Assembly: GCA_017469785.1 (NCBI GenBank) | Contig: JAFUFU010000036.1 | Span: 19,004 to 83,003, forward strand | Reading direction: 5' to 3' | Length of the DNA stretch: 64,000 bases | Source: Treponema sp. | Lineage (GTDB): Bacteria; Spirochaetota; Spirochaetia; Treponematales; Treponemataceae | In this document: positions 35,580 through 43,452 of the stretch, in pieces | Position numbering within the stretch: the stretch's first letter is position 1 | How the letters are laid out: the number at the start of each line of letters is the position of its first letter | The notes under the pieces: generated by a model | Database searches by the model: none | The model's input: only the letters and a program-made list of their open reading frames with translations | Told to the model about the DNA's origin: nothing | Program-made: the position numbers and the translations under genes

Positions 35580-35777
35580 TTATGCTGAAGTCTTTAAGCG
35601 TTCAACGAATGCCAGAACATCAGAATTCTTGTACTTTCTTCTGCGTCCGTCTTTGATGGCCCTTTCTTTCAGCCAGTCATAACGTTCACAGGAATGAAAT
35701 GAAGAAGGTGCGCATCGTAAGTATTCGATGACTTCCTTCTGGAGCCAGAGTTTGTCTAGTGATGTTTCATTTTTCAT
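35580..35777 (-). CDS. Excisionase-like HTH protein
   Basis: 65 residues from ATG 35777 (MKNETSLDKLWLQKEVIEYL); GGAGG lies just upstream. The sequence KEVIEYLRCAPSSFHSCERY, then GRRRKYKNSDVLAFVERL, is the winged-helix layout of MerR/AlpA-type excisionases, which bend att DNA and set integrase direction. It is the gene upstream of parB-like and just downstream of the integrase, as usual for such elements. Confidence 0.75.
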   Translation of the reverse strand: MKNETSLDKLWLQKEVIEYLRCAPSSFHSCERYDWLKERAIKDGRRRKYKNSDVLAFVERLKTSA

Positions 35778-35825
35778 GTGCTGCTCCTCCAAAAGATTAA
35801 GTTTCTTTTCTCTCTCCGATTATCC

Positions 35826-37211
35826 TTAAGCTCCTACCTTTTCCGGCAAAAGCTTTTGTCCATTTTCCGGTTCGTCCGCTTCATCGTCCTTTATGACGTA
35901 AACTGCATCCGAACTAAGATTCTTGAGAATTGGTGCAAACAGATGCTCCGTACTTTCTGCAATCTTATTCAGTGCAATTTCCTTTTGAATATGATTTGCA
36001 TAATTGTTGAACACGCTTTCTGTTTTATGGCCTGAACCAATCATACAGATTCGCTGGTCTCCGATATCAGAAAGTGTATTTGTACACCATTCATGTCGGA
36101 AACTGTGGAATGTGATTTCTTTCGGATTCGGATATCCGATTGATTCAAGAGCCCGCCTTAGATATCTGTTGAATCTTTTAGGGGAAAGAGGCTTATCAGG
36201 ACTTTGAGGACTATAGAAAATAAAACTTTCAGGACTGCATCCCCAAGGATTGAAAGAAGCCTGATTTAAAATCATGTCTCTCAATTCTGGTGGAATCATG
36301 AATTCCCTTTCATCTCCGTTCTTCGGAGTTTTTAGTCCATCATACCGGCTGTATGAATGTCGGATATAGATTCTGTCCTCACCAATATCACGAATCTGAA
36401 GCGCAAGAATTTCACCCTGCCGCATTCCGGTAAAGCAGGCAATTACACATGCAAGTTTTACGCGATCGTTATCCCATTCAGCATTGAAAAGCTTTATTGT
36501 CTGTTCAAGTGAAAGAATAACTTTTTTCTTTGGTGAGCTTTTAGGAAGGATGATTCCTGAATAACAGTTGTTTTCTGTCAGTCCGTTCAGGTGTGCCCAC
36601 TTCAGGGGAATTGTTGCGGCCTGAAGGACGGCTTTTACTGTTTTCGGAGAGATTTTCTTAGTGGACTCCGCCATGAAAATCTTTTTTACATCATCTCTGG
36701 TAATTTCTCCAAGAAGTTTTCCTTCCAGAAGAGGTGTCCAGTAATGCTTGACGATGTTTCTCATGTTCAGGATGTGACGGTTTGTTTCAGAATGCCCCTT
36801 TAGTTCCATTTCACGAAGATAAGCAGACTTATCCCGCGTCCAGAAATCAATAAGGTATTCCATTGCATCACAGTCACCTTTTGCATTTGTCCGGACAGCA
36901 GTCTGAATGATTTTACGGGCTTTCATAACCTCGATAAGATCATTGATTTCCTGCTCAGACAGATTGTTCGTCCTGAGATAATTGAGAACAGAAATAAATG
37001 TGAATGATTGCTTGCCGATGGCTCTTCCAGTTCTGGATGTTCGCTCTGGTACACAACCATTAACGACCCATTCCATTACCGTTCGTTCGGCATCCGTTTT
37101 GTTTTCTTTTCCCGTACTTTTGTTTCGGGAAATTGTGCCGTCAGGGAGACGGACTTGAGCATACCAGAATGGTGAATGCTTTGTTTTGAATAAAAGGTAA
37201 GGTTTATTCAA
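35826..37211 (-). CDS. Tyrosine recombinase (integrase)
   Basis: Catalyses integration and excision of the element at a tRNA-like att site. The C-terminal catalytic domain shows the R-H-R-H-Y set: TGMRQGEILALQI (Arg), then ITFHSFRHEWCTN (His and Arg), GSGHKTESVFNNYA (His and Tyr nucleophile). A SAM-like core-binding domain lies at ~115-210. I prefer TTG 37211 (LNKPYLLFKTKHSP), which has AAGGAAG 5 bases upstream; an earlier TTG at 37238 is possible. The gene ends the island closest to the att-like sequence at 37443. Confidence 0.92.
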   Translation of the reverse strand: MNKPYLLFKTKHSPFWYAQVRLPDGTISRNKSTGKENKTDAERTVMEWVVNGCVPERTSRTGRAIGKQSFTFISVLNYLRTNNLSEQEINDLIEVMKARKIIQTAVRTNAKGDCDAMEYLIDFWTRDKSAYLREMELKGHSETNRHILNMRNIVKHYWTPLLEGKLLGEITRDDVKKIFMAESTKKISPKTVKAVLQAATIPLKWAHLNGLTENNCYSGIILPKSSPKKKVILSLEQTIKLFNAEWDNDRVKLACVIACFTGMRQGEILALQIRDIGEDRIYIRHSYSRYDGLKTPKNGDEREFMIPPELRDMILNQASFNPWGCSPESFIFYSPQSPDKPLSPKRFNRYLRRALESIGYPNPKEITFHSFRHEWCTNTLSDIGDQRICMIGSGHKTESVFNNYANHIQKEIALNKIAESTEHLFAPILKNLSSDAVYVIKDDEADEPENGQKLLPEKVGA

Positions 37212-37442
37212 TGTATCTTCCTTGTCTTGGGCAGGCAAGAAGATATTTACACTTTATCATTCTGGTTTATGAATGTAAAGCATATTCTGACAAATACGCG
37301 CATTTTTAATCCTAACCGTTTACTTAAAATTCGATTTTTCAGGTTTTAGGCCTTAAAAAAATCAAAAACAAGCAAATCTAATTCTTTGTACCATATAGAA
37401 TTAAACCATTCATATTCTAAATGGCACAAAGGGGGCCATCAA

Positions 37443-37464
37443 GGTTCGAGTCCTACCCCAGCTA
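37443..37464 (+). other. tRNA 3'-end fragment, att-like site copy A
   Basis: GGTTCGAGTCCTACCCCAGC plus TA: a T loop (TTCGAGT), the 3' half of a T stem (CCTAC) and an acceptor 3' strand. The bases before it (CCATCAA) do not complete the T stem, so only the 3' end of a tRNA-like gene remains. This is the normal scar of tRNA-site integration, about 230 bases from the integrase. The identical 20-base core recurs at 37641. Confidence 0.7.
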
Positions 37465-37471
37465 AAAGAAA

Positions 37472-37500
37472 AATCTCCTGTAAGCGCAGGAGATTTTTTA
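37472..37500 (+). terminator. Terminator after att-like copy A
   Basis: AATCTCCTG (37472-37480) pairs with CAGGAGATT (37487-37495), then T residues. Confidence 0.8.
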
Positions 37501-37529
37501 TTTTAAAACATAATGATTTAAAAGCCTGT

Positions 37530-37647
37530 ATGGACTCGAACCGAAGTGAGCGCGCCGACAGGCGAAAAGGGCGCATGGACGCGCCCGACAGCGAACGGAG
37601 GCGGCTGAAAGGAACAAACAGGAGGTTTGTGACTGGAAGCCGAGTCC
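37530..37647. repeat. GC-rich element bounded by GGACTCG / CGAGTCC
   Basis: 118 bases whose ends GGACTCG (37530-37536) and CGAGTCC (37641-37647) are inverted repeats and echo the tRNA T-loop wording (GGACTCGAACC is the complement of GGTTCGAGTCC). The interior is GC-rich with repeated GACAG and GCGCC motifs and contrasts with the surrounding AT-rich DNA. I see no coding sequence. Confidence 0.45.
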
Positions 37648-37660
37648 TACCCCAGCTAAA
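37641..37660 (+). other. att-like direct repeat, copy B
   Basis: CGAGTCCTACCCCAGCTAAA, 20 bases identical to the core of copy A, 195 bases further on and again followed by a terminator. Confidence 0.6.
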
Positions 37661-37663
37661 GTT

Positions 37664-37692
37664 AATCCACTCACAGCGAGTGGATTTTTTTT
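37664..37692 (+). terminator. Terminator after att-like copy B
   Basis: AATCCACT (37664-37671) pairs with AGTGGATT (37679-37686), followed by T residues. Confidence 0.8.
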
Positions 37693-37717
37693 GTAAAACA
37701 TGACTGGAAGCCGGGGC

Positions 37718-38512
37718 TTACCATTCAAAAACAGCCCAACGGTCGTTCATCTTTGGGAGCAGGGCCGCAAACAGCCAGCCGCGCAACGAGTGCTTTTTCA
37801 TCTCCTCGTTAAAGCTATGCTCTTCCACAAGTCTCACCCCGTCACAAAGTGAGGCAATATCTTCGCCAGACCAAGTTCCGCTTTTAAAAACAGCTTTTGT
37901 TGCCTTTACCGTATCATGGTGCTTCTGATGCTTTACCATCAGCGGATTATTCTGCTCGGCAATCAGAGTGGCTTTCGGAAAATTCTTCTTCAGAATGGAA
38001 AGCATCTTTCCGATTTCATCGAGGGTAAAATACATGAAAAGACCTTCCGCCAGAAAGAGTACTGGAGAAGATTTTTCCTTGATTTTTTCCTTTATAATGG
38101 TGCACCAGTTTTCTTCAAGCCCGCTTCCCGCAATCATCGTTACACGCTCCCGCTCTTCAAAGACTTTTTTTCGCGCAAGGATTGAATCCGGCAAATCAAG
38201 GTCAAACCATGTGATTGTTCCGTTGTCAACCCGGGAAAACCGATTGTCAAATCCGGCTCCAATATTCACAATAACGGCATCCGGATTTTCTGACACAAAA
38301 TCCTTCACCATCCGGTCCAGCATGACTGTACGGGCAATCACCCCCTCATGGCTCAGGAATTTATCAAAGGGAGCCGTGTCCATGTCCAAATGCTCGATTA
38401 TCTGAACAGCCACCTCGTCCTTTATACGGGCATTCTTTCGTTTTGTCTCATTAGCTTTTATGGCAAGCGGAATAAGAGCCGTAGTCTCAACGTCGCCAAG
38501 TTGTAAAGTCAT
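37718..38512 (-). CDS. Leucine carboxyl methyltransferase-family SAM methyltransferase
   Basis: 264 residues of the PPM1/TcmP-type methyltransferase family, which acts on carboxyl or small-molecule hydroxyl groups with SAM. Seen: TALIPLAIKANETKRKNARI at the N-terminus, the SAM loop VIVNIGAGFDNRF (about 85), WFDLDLPDSI (acidic residue for the ribose) and LFLAEGLFMYF. AGGAGG precedes the ATG at 38512. Its promoter holds a perfect palindrome between -35 and -10, so it is likely repressor-controlled; no repressor gene is adjacent. Confidence 0.85.
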   Translation of the reverse strand: MTLQLGDVETTALIPLAIKANETKRKNARIKDEVAVQIIEHLDMDTAPFDKFLSHEGVIARTVMLDRMVKDFVSENPDAVIVNIGAGFDNRFSRVDNGTITWFDLDLPDSILARKKVFEERERVTMIAGSGLEENWCTIIKEKIKEKSSPVLFLAEGLFMYFTLDEIGKMLSILKKNFPKATLIAEQNNPLMVKHQKHHDTVKATKAVFKSGTWSGEDIASLCDGVRLVEEHSFNEEMKKHSLRGWLFAALLPKMNDRWAVFEW

Positions 38513-38547
38513 ATAAACCTCCTGTTAGCCAAAACTAACTGTAAAGG

Positions 38548-38576
38548 ATTTTATATAACAGTGTTATAAAAGTCAA
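38548..38576 (-). promoter_or_regulatory. Promoter with embedded operator for the methyltransferase gene
   Basis: On the minus strand TTGACT (38576-38571), a 17-base spacer, TAAAAT (38553-38548). The spacer contains the palindrome TATAACACTGTTATA (38554-38568), placed to block RNA polymerase, typical of TetR-type control. Confidence 0.75.
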
Positions 38577-38587
38577 TTCATTTAAAG

Positions 38588-38622
38588 CAAAAAAAGGCGG
38601 GGATATCTGAATCCTCGCCTTT
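38588..38622 (-). terminator. Terminator of the purine permease gene
   Basis: AAAGGCGAGGAT (minus strand, 38622-38611) pairs with ATCCCCGCCTTT (38604-38593) with one mismatch, followed by U residues. Confidence 0.75.
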
Positions 38623-38636
38623 CAAAAATCAGCCTG

Positions 38637-39941
38637 CTATTTCAAAGCTTCAAAGATGATGTCAAACAAGAAAATGGCACCGAGAACCCATGTAACCACA
38701 GGAATCTCTTTTGCTTTTTTAGAGACGACTTTGCACAGAATGTAGCTGATGATACCGAATGTGATACCCTTTGAAATTGAGTATGAGAAAGGCATGACAA
38801 TAATAGTGATGAAGGCAGGAATTCCTTCTGAAAGGTCCGTGAAATCAATTCCCATGACAGAGCGCATCATGAGGAAACCGACAAAAATCAATGCCGGAGC
38901 TGTGGCAGCTGACGGAACCAATGCAAAAAGAGGGCTCAAGAAGAGAGCGATCAGGAAAAGAACAGCCGTAACGACAGAAGCCAAACCTGTACGAGCACCA
39001 GCGGCAACGCCAGATGAGCTTTCAACAAAACTTGTGACAGTTGAAGTACCAAGACAAGCACCAACAACAGTTCCAACAGCGTCAGACAGGAGCGCGCCCT
39101 TTGCATTCACCACGTTTCCTTCTGAATCCTTGAGATTAGCCTGCTCAGCCACACCAAGCAAAGTTCCGATTGTGTCGAACAAATCAGTAAACAGGAAAGT
39201 AAAGAATACGATAAAGAATTTTACGGTAAGCACGCTGCCCCATTCAAACATGAAGAGGTGCGGAGAAGCCGGCTTTGAAACCGGAGAAAAATTTTCCGGG
39301 ACAGTCGTAACACCGAAAGGAATTCCAATAAGCGTTGTGAGGATGATTCCAATCAAAATTGCGCCCGGAACCTTGAGAGTGTAGAGAACGATTGTAATCA
39401 CAAGCCCGAGAAGCGCGACAATTGCAGAAGCATGCTTCAAGTCAAGATTGACGAAACCAATCAGCGTGCCAGTGTCATTTGCAACGATTCCGGCATTGGC
39501 GAGACCAATCAGCGCGATAAAAAGACCGATACCGACAGCGACTGCCTTACGGAGATTAAGCGGGATTGACTTGATGATTGCCTCGCGGATTCCAAAAAGA
39601 GAAAGAACAATAAAGAGAATACCTTCCAGCAAGACCGCTGTGAGGGCAAAAGCCGGCGTGCAGCCCATTCCAAGCACGACAGTGTATGTGAAGAAAGCGT
39701 TGAGACCCAATCCTGGAGCAAGGGCCACAGGAAGATTTGCGCAAAATGCCATTACAAGAGTTGCAATCGCGGCAGAAACAGCCGTTGCCGTGAATACTGA
39801 ACCCCATTCCAGGCCGGCGCCAGAAAGGATTCCAGGGTTTACGGCAAGAATATAAGACATAGCGAGGAAAGTTGTGATACCGCCGATGACTTCGCGGCTG
39901 ACTGTTGAGCCTCGCTCCTGAAGCTTAAAAAGTTTGTCCAT
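38637..39941 (-). CDS. AzgA/PbuG-type purine (adenine/guanine/hypoxanthine) permease
   Basis: A 434-residue inner-membrane transporter with about 12-14 hydrophobic segments. Family wording: EVIGGITTFLAMSYILAVNP, ANLPVALAPGLGLNAFFTYT, the substrate-site region FFTFLFTDLFDTIGTLLGVA, GTSTVTSFVESSSGVAAGAR and VGFLMMRSV. These are AzgA-like NCS2 features for proton-coupled purine uptake. TAAGGAG precedes the ATG at 39941. It stands alone with a terminator 15 bases beyond its stop. Confidence 0.92.
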   Translation of the reverse strand: MDKLFKLQERGSTVSREVIGGITTFLAMSYILAVNPGILSGAGLEWGSVFTATAVSAAIATLVMAFCANLPVALAPGLGLNAFFTYTVVLGMGCTPAFALTAVLLEGILFIVLSLFGIREAIIKSIPLNLRKAVAVGIGLFIALIGLANAGIVANDTGTLIGFVNLDLKHASAIVALLGLVITIVLYTLKVPGAILIGIILTTLIGIPFGVTTVPENFSPVSKPASPHLFMFEWGSVLTVKFFIVFFTFLFTDLFDTIGTLLGVAEQANLKDSEGNVVNAKGALLSDAVGTVVGACLGTSTVTSFVESSSGVAAGARTGLASVVTAVLFLIALFLSPLFALVPSAATAPALIFVGFLMMRSVMGIDFTDLSEGIPAFITIIVMPFSYSISKGITFGIISYILCKVVSKKAKEIPVVTWVLGAIFLFDIIFEALK

Positions 39942-40014
39942 AAGACACTCCTTACATTTTTTGACAGATTATAAAATATACCGTTTGACAAACAGTTTCA
40001 ATACAGAAGAAAAA

Positions 40015-41295
40015 TCAATTGAGCTTGGCGACCAATGCCTCAAGCTGAGCCTTTGTGAGAACCGGTTCTCCGTCAACTTCAGCAGTAGTAAAATAATCCC
40101 ACAAAACAGCCTGAAGGTTTTTGATTTTTGAGACGTCATTTATAGAAAGAAGACGCTGAAAAGATTGGGCCAGCAGGGCTTTTGAACGGTATTCGTTAAT
40201 ACCCATGCGATTTGTCTTCTGGTAATCCTCAGAGACTTCTTCCCATGTTGCGCCACAGAAAGCAGCGAGCAAGGCCGAAAATACGCCCGTCCTGTCTGTG
40301 CCGATCGCGCAGTGAATCTGAAATGGAGCCTTGTGGGCATCGTCAATGATGAAAGTGACAATAGCGCGAACCCATTCCGAAAAAAGTTTATCCCGGGGAT
40401 GCGTATACACATATTCATAGCTTGGAACAACATGAGACGGAGACATCACATTGCAGACGCTTTTTGAATCAAGAATCTTTTTATAATATGGAGGAATCTC
40501 GACATGTCCTTCCGTTCCGTCATACCACTTGATTTCTTCTCCAGCAAAAACCGTATAGTCGTCAGTGAGATTTATGTCTGACATGATTCCTTCCTGCTCG
40601 GAAAGTTTTTGGACAAGCTCAATCCTGGTTTTCTCAGTCTCGTATTTTGTGCTGCGCCCGCCAGTCGAATAAAACGGATGAAAAGAACGGAAAAGTTTTT
40701 TTGTTCTTGGAACAAGACGGAAATTAGAGATTTCTTCCTGCCCCTCGCGACCGGTCAAATCAAAATCAGAAAGTTTTTTTACCTTGTCCGCGATTTTACA
40801 CTCTTCAAGGAATTCCGCGAGATGCTTTTCAGAAAAAAGCACGACCAGATTTTTATCGGCAGAAGGAAAAACATATCCTGGTGGAATAAAATCCCGCTGC
40901 TCTAAAACAAGGAAATTCCCATTAACGCAAAATTTATATTCTGGGAAACCTGAATTTCCAACACCAGAAAGATTGGAGAAATCAACCGCAAGATAATGCA
41001 ATGCTAGAGAGGGCGCGGCCTGCATCTCATACAGAGGATTTTCCAGCCACATGTTGAAAGAACCGCAGACAAAAGCAGATTTTATTTCATCGCGCTGCTC
41101 CCACAAAGCATAATCATAGAGAAAAATTACCAGCTTGCGCTCGCTGTCCACAATAAGACACTTTTTTCGCGTGTCCTGAGTAACGGCATAATGTTTATCA
41201 TTGATGACAAGCTCGTCAGCGTGTTCTGCTACCAAATCCCGACTCCAACATTTCCATATATTGAAGAAACTAGCATGAAACCCGCTGATTTTCAA
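40015..41295 (-). CDS. Tyrosine/dual-specificity phosphatase with possible CBM48-like N-terminal domain
   Basis: The C-terminal ~150 residues contain the P-loop HCAIGTDRTG (C-x5-R) of cysteine phosphatases, followed by EVSEDYQKTNRMG. Residues ~70-145 read FVCGSFNMWLENPLYEM, then PEYKFCVNGNFLVLEQRD, the order of motifs in AMPK-beta/CBM48 glycogen-binding modules (GSFNxW and YKFxVxG). That assignment is by eye. If true it is a laforin-like arrangement. Start is a TTG at 41295 without a ribosome site; the frame is open through to the asnB stop, so the N-terminus is uncertain. Confidence 0.75.
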   Translation of the reverse strand: MKISGFHASFFNIWKCWSRDLVAEHADELVINDKHYAVTQDTRKKCLIVDSERKLVIFLYDYALWEQRDEIKSAFVCGSFNMWLENPLYEMQAAPSLALHYLAVDFSNLSGVGNSGFPEYKFCVNGNFLVLEQRDFIPPGYVFPSADKNLVVLFSEKHLAEFLEECKIADKVKKLSDFDLTGREGQEEISNFRLVPRTKKLFRSFHPFYSTGGRSTKYETEKTRIELVQKLSEQEGIMSDINLTDDYTVFAGEEIKWYDGTEGHVEIPPYYKKILDSKSVCNVMSPSHVVPSYEYVYTHPRDKLFSEWVRAIVTFIIDDAHKAPFQIHCAIGTDRTGVFSALLAAFCGATWEEVSEDYQKTNRMGINEYRSKALLAQSFQRLLSINDVSKIKNLQAVLWDYFTTAEVDGEPVLTKAQLEALVAKLN

Positions 41296-41320
41296 GAGGA
41301 CAAACTGAATGACTTTATTT

Positions 41321-41334
41321 CTGCATCCGTGCAG
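41321..41334 (-). repeat. Single GGA-loop hairpin between asnB and the phosphatase gene
   Basis: Minus strand CTGC/GCAG around loop ACGGAT. Same loop as in the tandem elements at 11.1 kb, here on the minus strand, directly after the asnB stop. Confidence 0.5.
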
Positions 41335-41342
41335 GGCTTTTT

Positions 41343-43196
41343 CTAATAGGCTTCATCATGCACCCCCGCTATGGCCCTTCCGCTGGGCTCGTCCATGTTT
41401 TTCCAGGCGGCGTCCCATTCAAGGGCTTTTGCCGTTGAGCAGGCAACTCCCGCCTCATGAGGAACGCATTTTGCGGCGGAATCGCTGGGGAAGAGACGGC
41501 TGTAGATTTCGCGGTAGTAATATTCTTCCTTTGTTTTTGGCGGATTTACGGGGAAGCGGTTTTCGCGGCGGGCAAATTCCTGATCGCTGACTTTCTCCTC
41601 GGTGATTTTTTTCAGGGTGTCAATCCAGTTGTAGCCCACGCCGTCAGAGAACTGCTCTTTTTGCCGCCATGCGATGTTTTCCGGGAGCAGGTCTTCAAAG
41701 GCCTTGCGCAAAATCCATTTTTCAATCCGCTGCTTTCCTTCGGGGAGGCGGATGCTCATTTTGTCGCTGGGGTTAAGGCTCATGGCGATGTCGATAAAAT
41801 CTTTATCAAGGAAGGGAACGCGGCCTTCCACGCCCCATGCCATAAGGCTCTTGTTCGCGCGGAGACAGTCGTAAAGGTGGAGCTTACTCATTTTTCGCAC
41901 CAGCTCTTCGTGGAATTCTTTAGCGTCAGGCGCCTTGTGGAAGTAAAGGTAGCCGCCGAAAAGCTCATCGCTTCCCTCCCCCGAAAGAACCATTTTGATT
42001 CCCATTGATTTTATAACCCGGGCCAGAAGATACATGGGCGTGCTTGCCCTCACCGTGGTGATGTCGTAGGTCTCGATGTGATAGATTACATCCGGCAGGG
42101 CGTCCAGCGCTTCCTGAATGGTGAAGTGGACTTCGTGATGAACGGTGCCGATGTAGTCGGCAGCCTTTTGGGCGGCGATTAAGTCTGGCGAGCCTTCCAG
42201 GCCGATTGCGAAAGAGTGGAGCTGTGGCCACCAGGCGCTTTCCTTGCTGTCACTTTCGATTCGCTTTTTAGAGAATTTCTGGGTGATTGCGGCGATGATT
42301 GAAGAGTCCAGACCGCCTGAAAGAAGCACGCCGTAGGGAACATCGCTCATAAGCTGGGCTTTTACCGCCGTTTCCAGGCCGTTCCTAACTTTTTCAATCA
42401 CGGCGGGGTTGATGATTTCCCCCTTATCGTCAGCGGCTTTGGGAGAATTCTTAACAGAGTCGTAGTTTTCCCAGTCACGGTGATACCATTTCACGGGTTT
42501 AACTTGTGAGCAGGCGTTGCGGGCGGCGTCTGAGCCCGCAGAAGGGGTAGCGGAAGACGCGTTCGCGGCTGGAGCGAGGGGAAGGCTTTCCCCTTCTGAT
42601 TTCTCCTTGCTATACAAATAGCTTCCGTTGGGGAATTCTTCGATTGTGACGCACTCTCCCTCCAGGGCTTTCAGCTCGCTTGCGACATAGTAGCGGCCGG
42701 CCTTGTCCCAGCCCTGATAAAGGGGGATTACGCCGATTTCGTCCCTGGCAATCAGGTAGGCGTCGCGCTCGCTGTCGTAGAGGGCAAAGGCGAAAATACC
42801 GGAAAGTTCTTCAATCATGGCGGAAAAGTCGCCGCTCTCCCGGTATTTTTTGTAAAGGGGCAGGATTACCTCGCAGTCGCTCCCGGTAAGGAAATGATAG
42901 CTTTGGGCGAACTGGGCGCGGAGATTTTTGTGATTGTAGATTTCGCCGTTAGCCGCAAGAATCAGCTTTCCGTCGTCGCTTACAAGGGGCTGCTTTCCGC
43001 TCAAGGGGTCAACGATTGAAAGACGCTCGTGGCTTAAAATGGCATTGTCGCCGGTGTAAACGCCGCTCCAGTCCGGCCCGCGGTGACGGATTTTCTTGCT
43101 CATTTCCAGCACCTGGGCGCGAAGCTCTTCTTTCAAGCCCTGAGCTATGGGCTGGCTTCCGCTGTTCAAATCAAAACATCCTACAAATCCACACAT
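41343..43196 (-). CDS. asnB: Glutamine-hydrolysing asparagine synthetase
   Basis: Makes asparagine from aspartate, ATP and glutamine amide. Start set at 43196, because the mature enzyme needs the N-terminal cysteine nucleophile (MCGFVGCFDLNSG); GAGGAG lies about 10 bases upstream. The 617 residues show the Ntn glutaminase domain (RHRGPDWSGVY, SHERLSIVD, LAANGEIYNHKNLR) and the PP-loop synthetase domain (VLLSGGLDSSIIAAIT, LSGEGSDELFGGYLYF, RVPFLDKDF). A ~170-base leader precedes it with a terminator hairpin at its 5' end shared with glnA (see 43306-43365), so expression is probably attenuated. Confidence 0.95.
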   Translation of the reverse strand: MCGFVGCFDLNSGSQPIAQGLKEELRAQVLEMSKKIRHRGPDWSGVYTGDNAILSHERLSIVDPLSGKQPLVSDDGKLILAANGEIYNHKNLRAQFAQSYHFLTGSDCEVILPLYKKYRESGDFSAMIEELSGIFAFALYDSERDAYLIARDEIGVIPLYQGWDKAGRYYVASELKALEGECVTIEEFPNGSYLYSKEKSEGESLPLAPAANASSATPSAGSDAARNACSQVKPVKWYHRDWENYDSVKNSPKAADDKGEIINPAVIEKVRNGLETAVKAQLMSDVPYGVLLSGGLDSSIIAAITQKFSKKRIESDSKESAWWPQLHSFAIGLEGSPDLIAAQKAADYIGTVHHEVHFTIQEALDALPDVIYHIETYDITTVRASTPMYLLARVIKSMGIKMVLSGEGSDELFGGYLYFHKAPDAKEFHEELVRKMSKLHLYDCLRANKSLMAWGVEGRVPFLDKDFIDIAMSLNPSDKMSIRLPEGKQRIEKWILRKAFEDLLPENIAWRQKEQFSDGVGYNWIDTLKKITEEKVSDQEFARRENRFPVNPPKTKEEYYYREIYSRLFPSDSAAKCVPHEAGVACSTAKALEWDAAWKNMDEPSGRAIAGVHDEAY

Positions 43197-43230
43197 AAAA
43201 CAATGAGACTCCTCTTTATTAAAAAAATCT

Positions 43231-43305
43231 GCCACAAGGATGTGGCACAAAGCCCGATATCGCAAGAATTTTGCCTGCAAAATTCTTGTCGCGACATGGA
43301 TGTCG
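43231..43305 (+). repeat. Tandem GGA-loop hairpins in the asnB leader region, copy 3
   Basis: GCCAC/GTGGC around loop AAGGAT (43231-43246), CAAGAATTTTGC/GCAAAATTCTTG (43263-43288) and CGAC/GTCG around ATGGAT (43292-43305). Loops have the A-N-GGA-U form on the plus strand, antisense to asnB. Confidence 0.65.
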
Positions 43306-43365
43306 AAAAAAAAGAGGCCACAGACAATGCCCCGTAAAAGGGAATTATCTGCGACCTCTTTGTCG
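43306..43365 (-). promoter_or_regulatory. asnB leader: hexaloop antiterminator hairpin and terminator
   Basis: Read on the minus strand. Hairpin 1: CGAC (43365-43362), hexaloop AAAGAG (43361-43356), GTCG (43355-43352). Competing terminator: AAGAGGTCGCAGA (43360-43348) pairs over 13 base pairs, two of them G-U, with TCTGTGGCCTCTT (43324-43312), and is followed by U residues down to 43306. The two structures share bases and are exclusive. The loop has A at position 1 and G at position 4, as in ANTAR target RNAs. The transcript should start at about 43366, so this is the very 5' end. Confidence 0.75.
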
Positions 43366-43373
43366 TTTTGAAT

Positions 43374-43403
43374 TTTATACATCAAAGCCGATTCCTTTGT
43401 CAA
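43374..43403 (-). promoter_or_regulatory. asnB promoter
   Basis: Minus strand TTGACA (43403-43398), 18-base spacer, TATAAA (43379-43374). Confidence 0.8.
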
Positions 43404-43412
43404 TGCGGAGAG

Positions 43413-43441
43413 TTGCAAAATCTTCTGCAATCCACTAGAAT
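43413..43441 (+). promoter_or_regulatory. glnA promoter
   Basis: TTGCAA (43413-43418), 17-base spacer, TAGAAT (43436-43441). It is divergent from the asnB promoter, with 9 bases between the two -35 boxes. Confidence 0.8.
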
Positions 43442-43452
43442 ATTTTCAAGTA

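Noticed and set aside
37386-37464. A complete tRNA gene at the island border
   Set aside because: Only the T loop and 3' acceptor strand are present; D and anticodon arms and the 5' T-stem strand cannot be formed.
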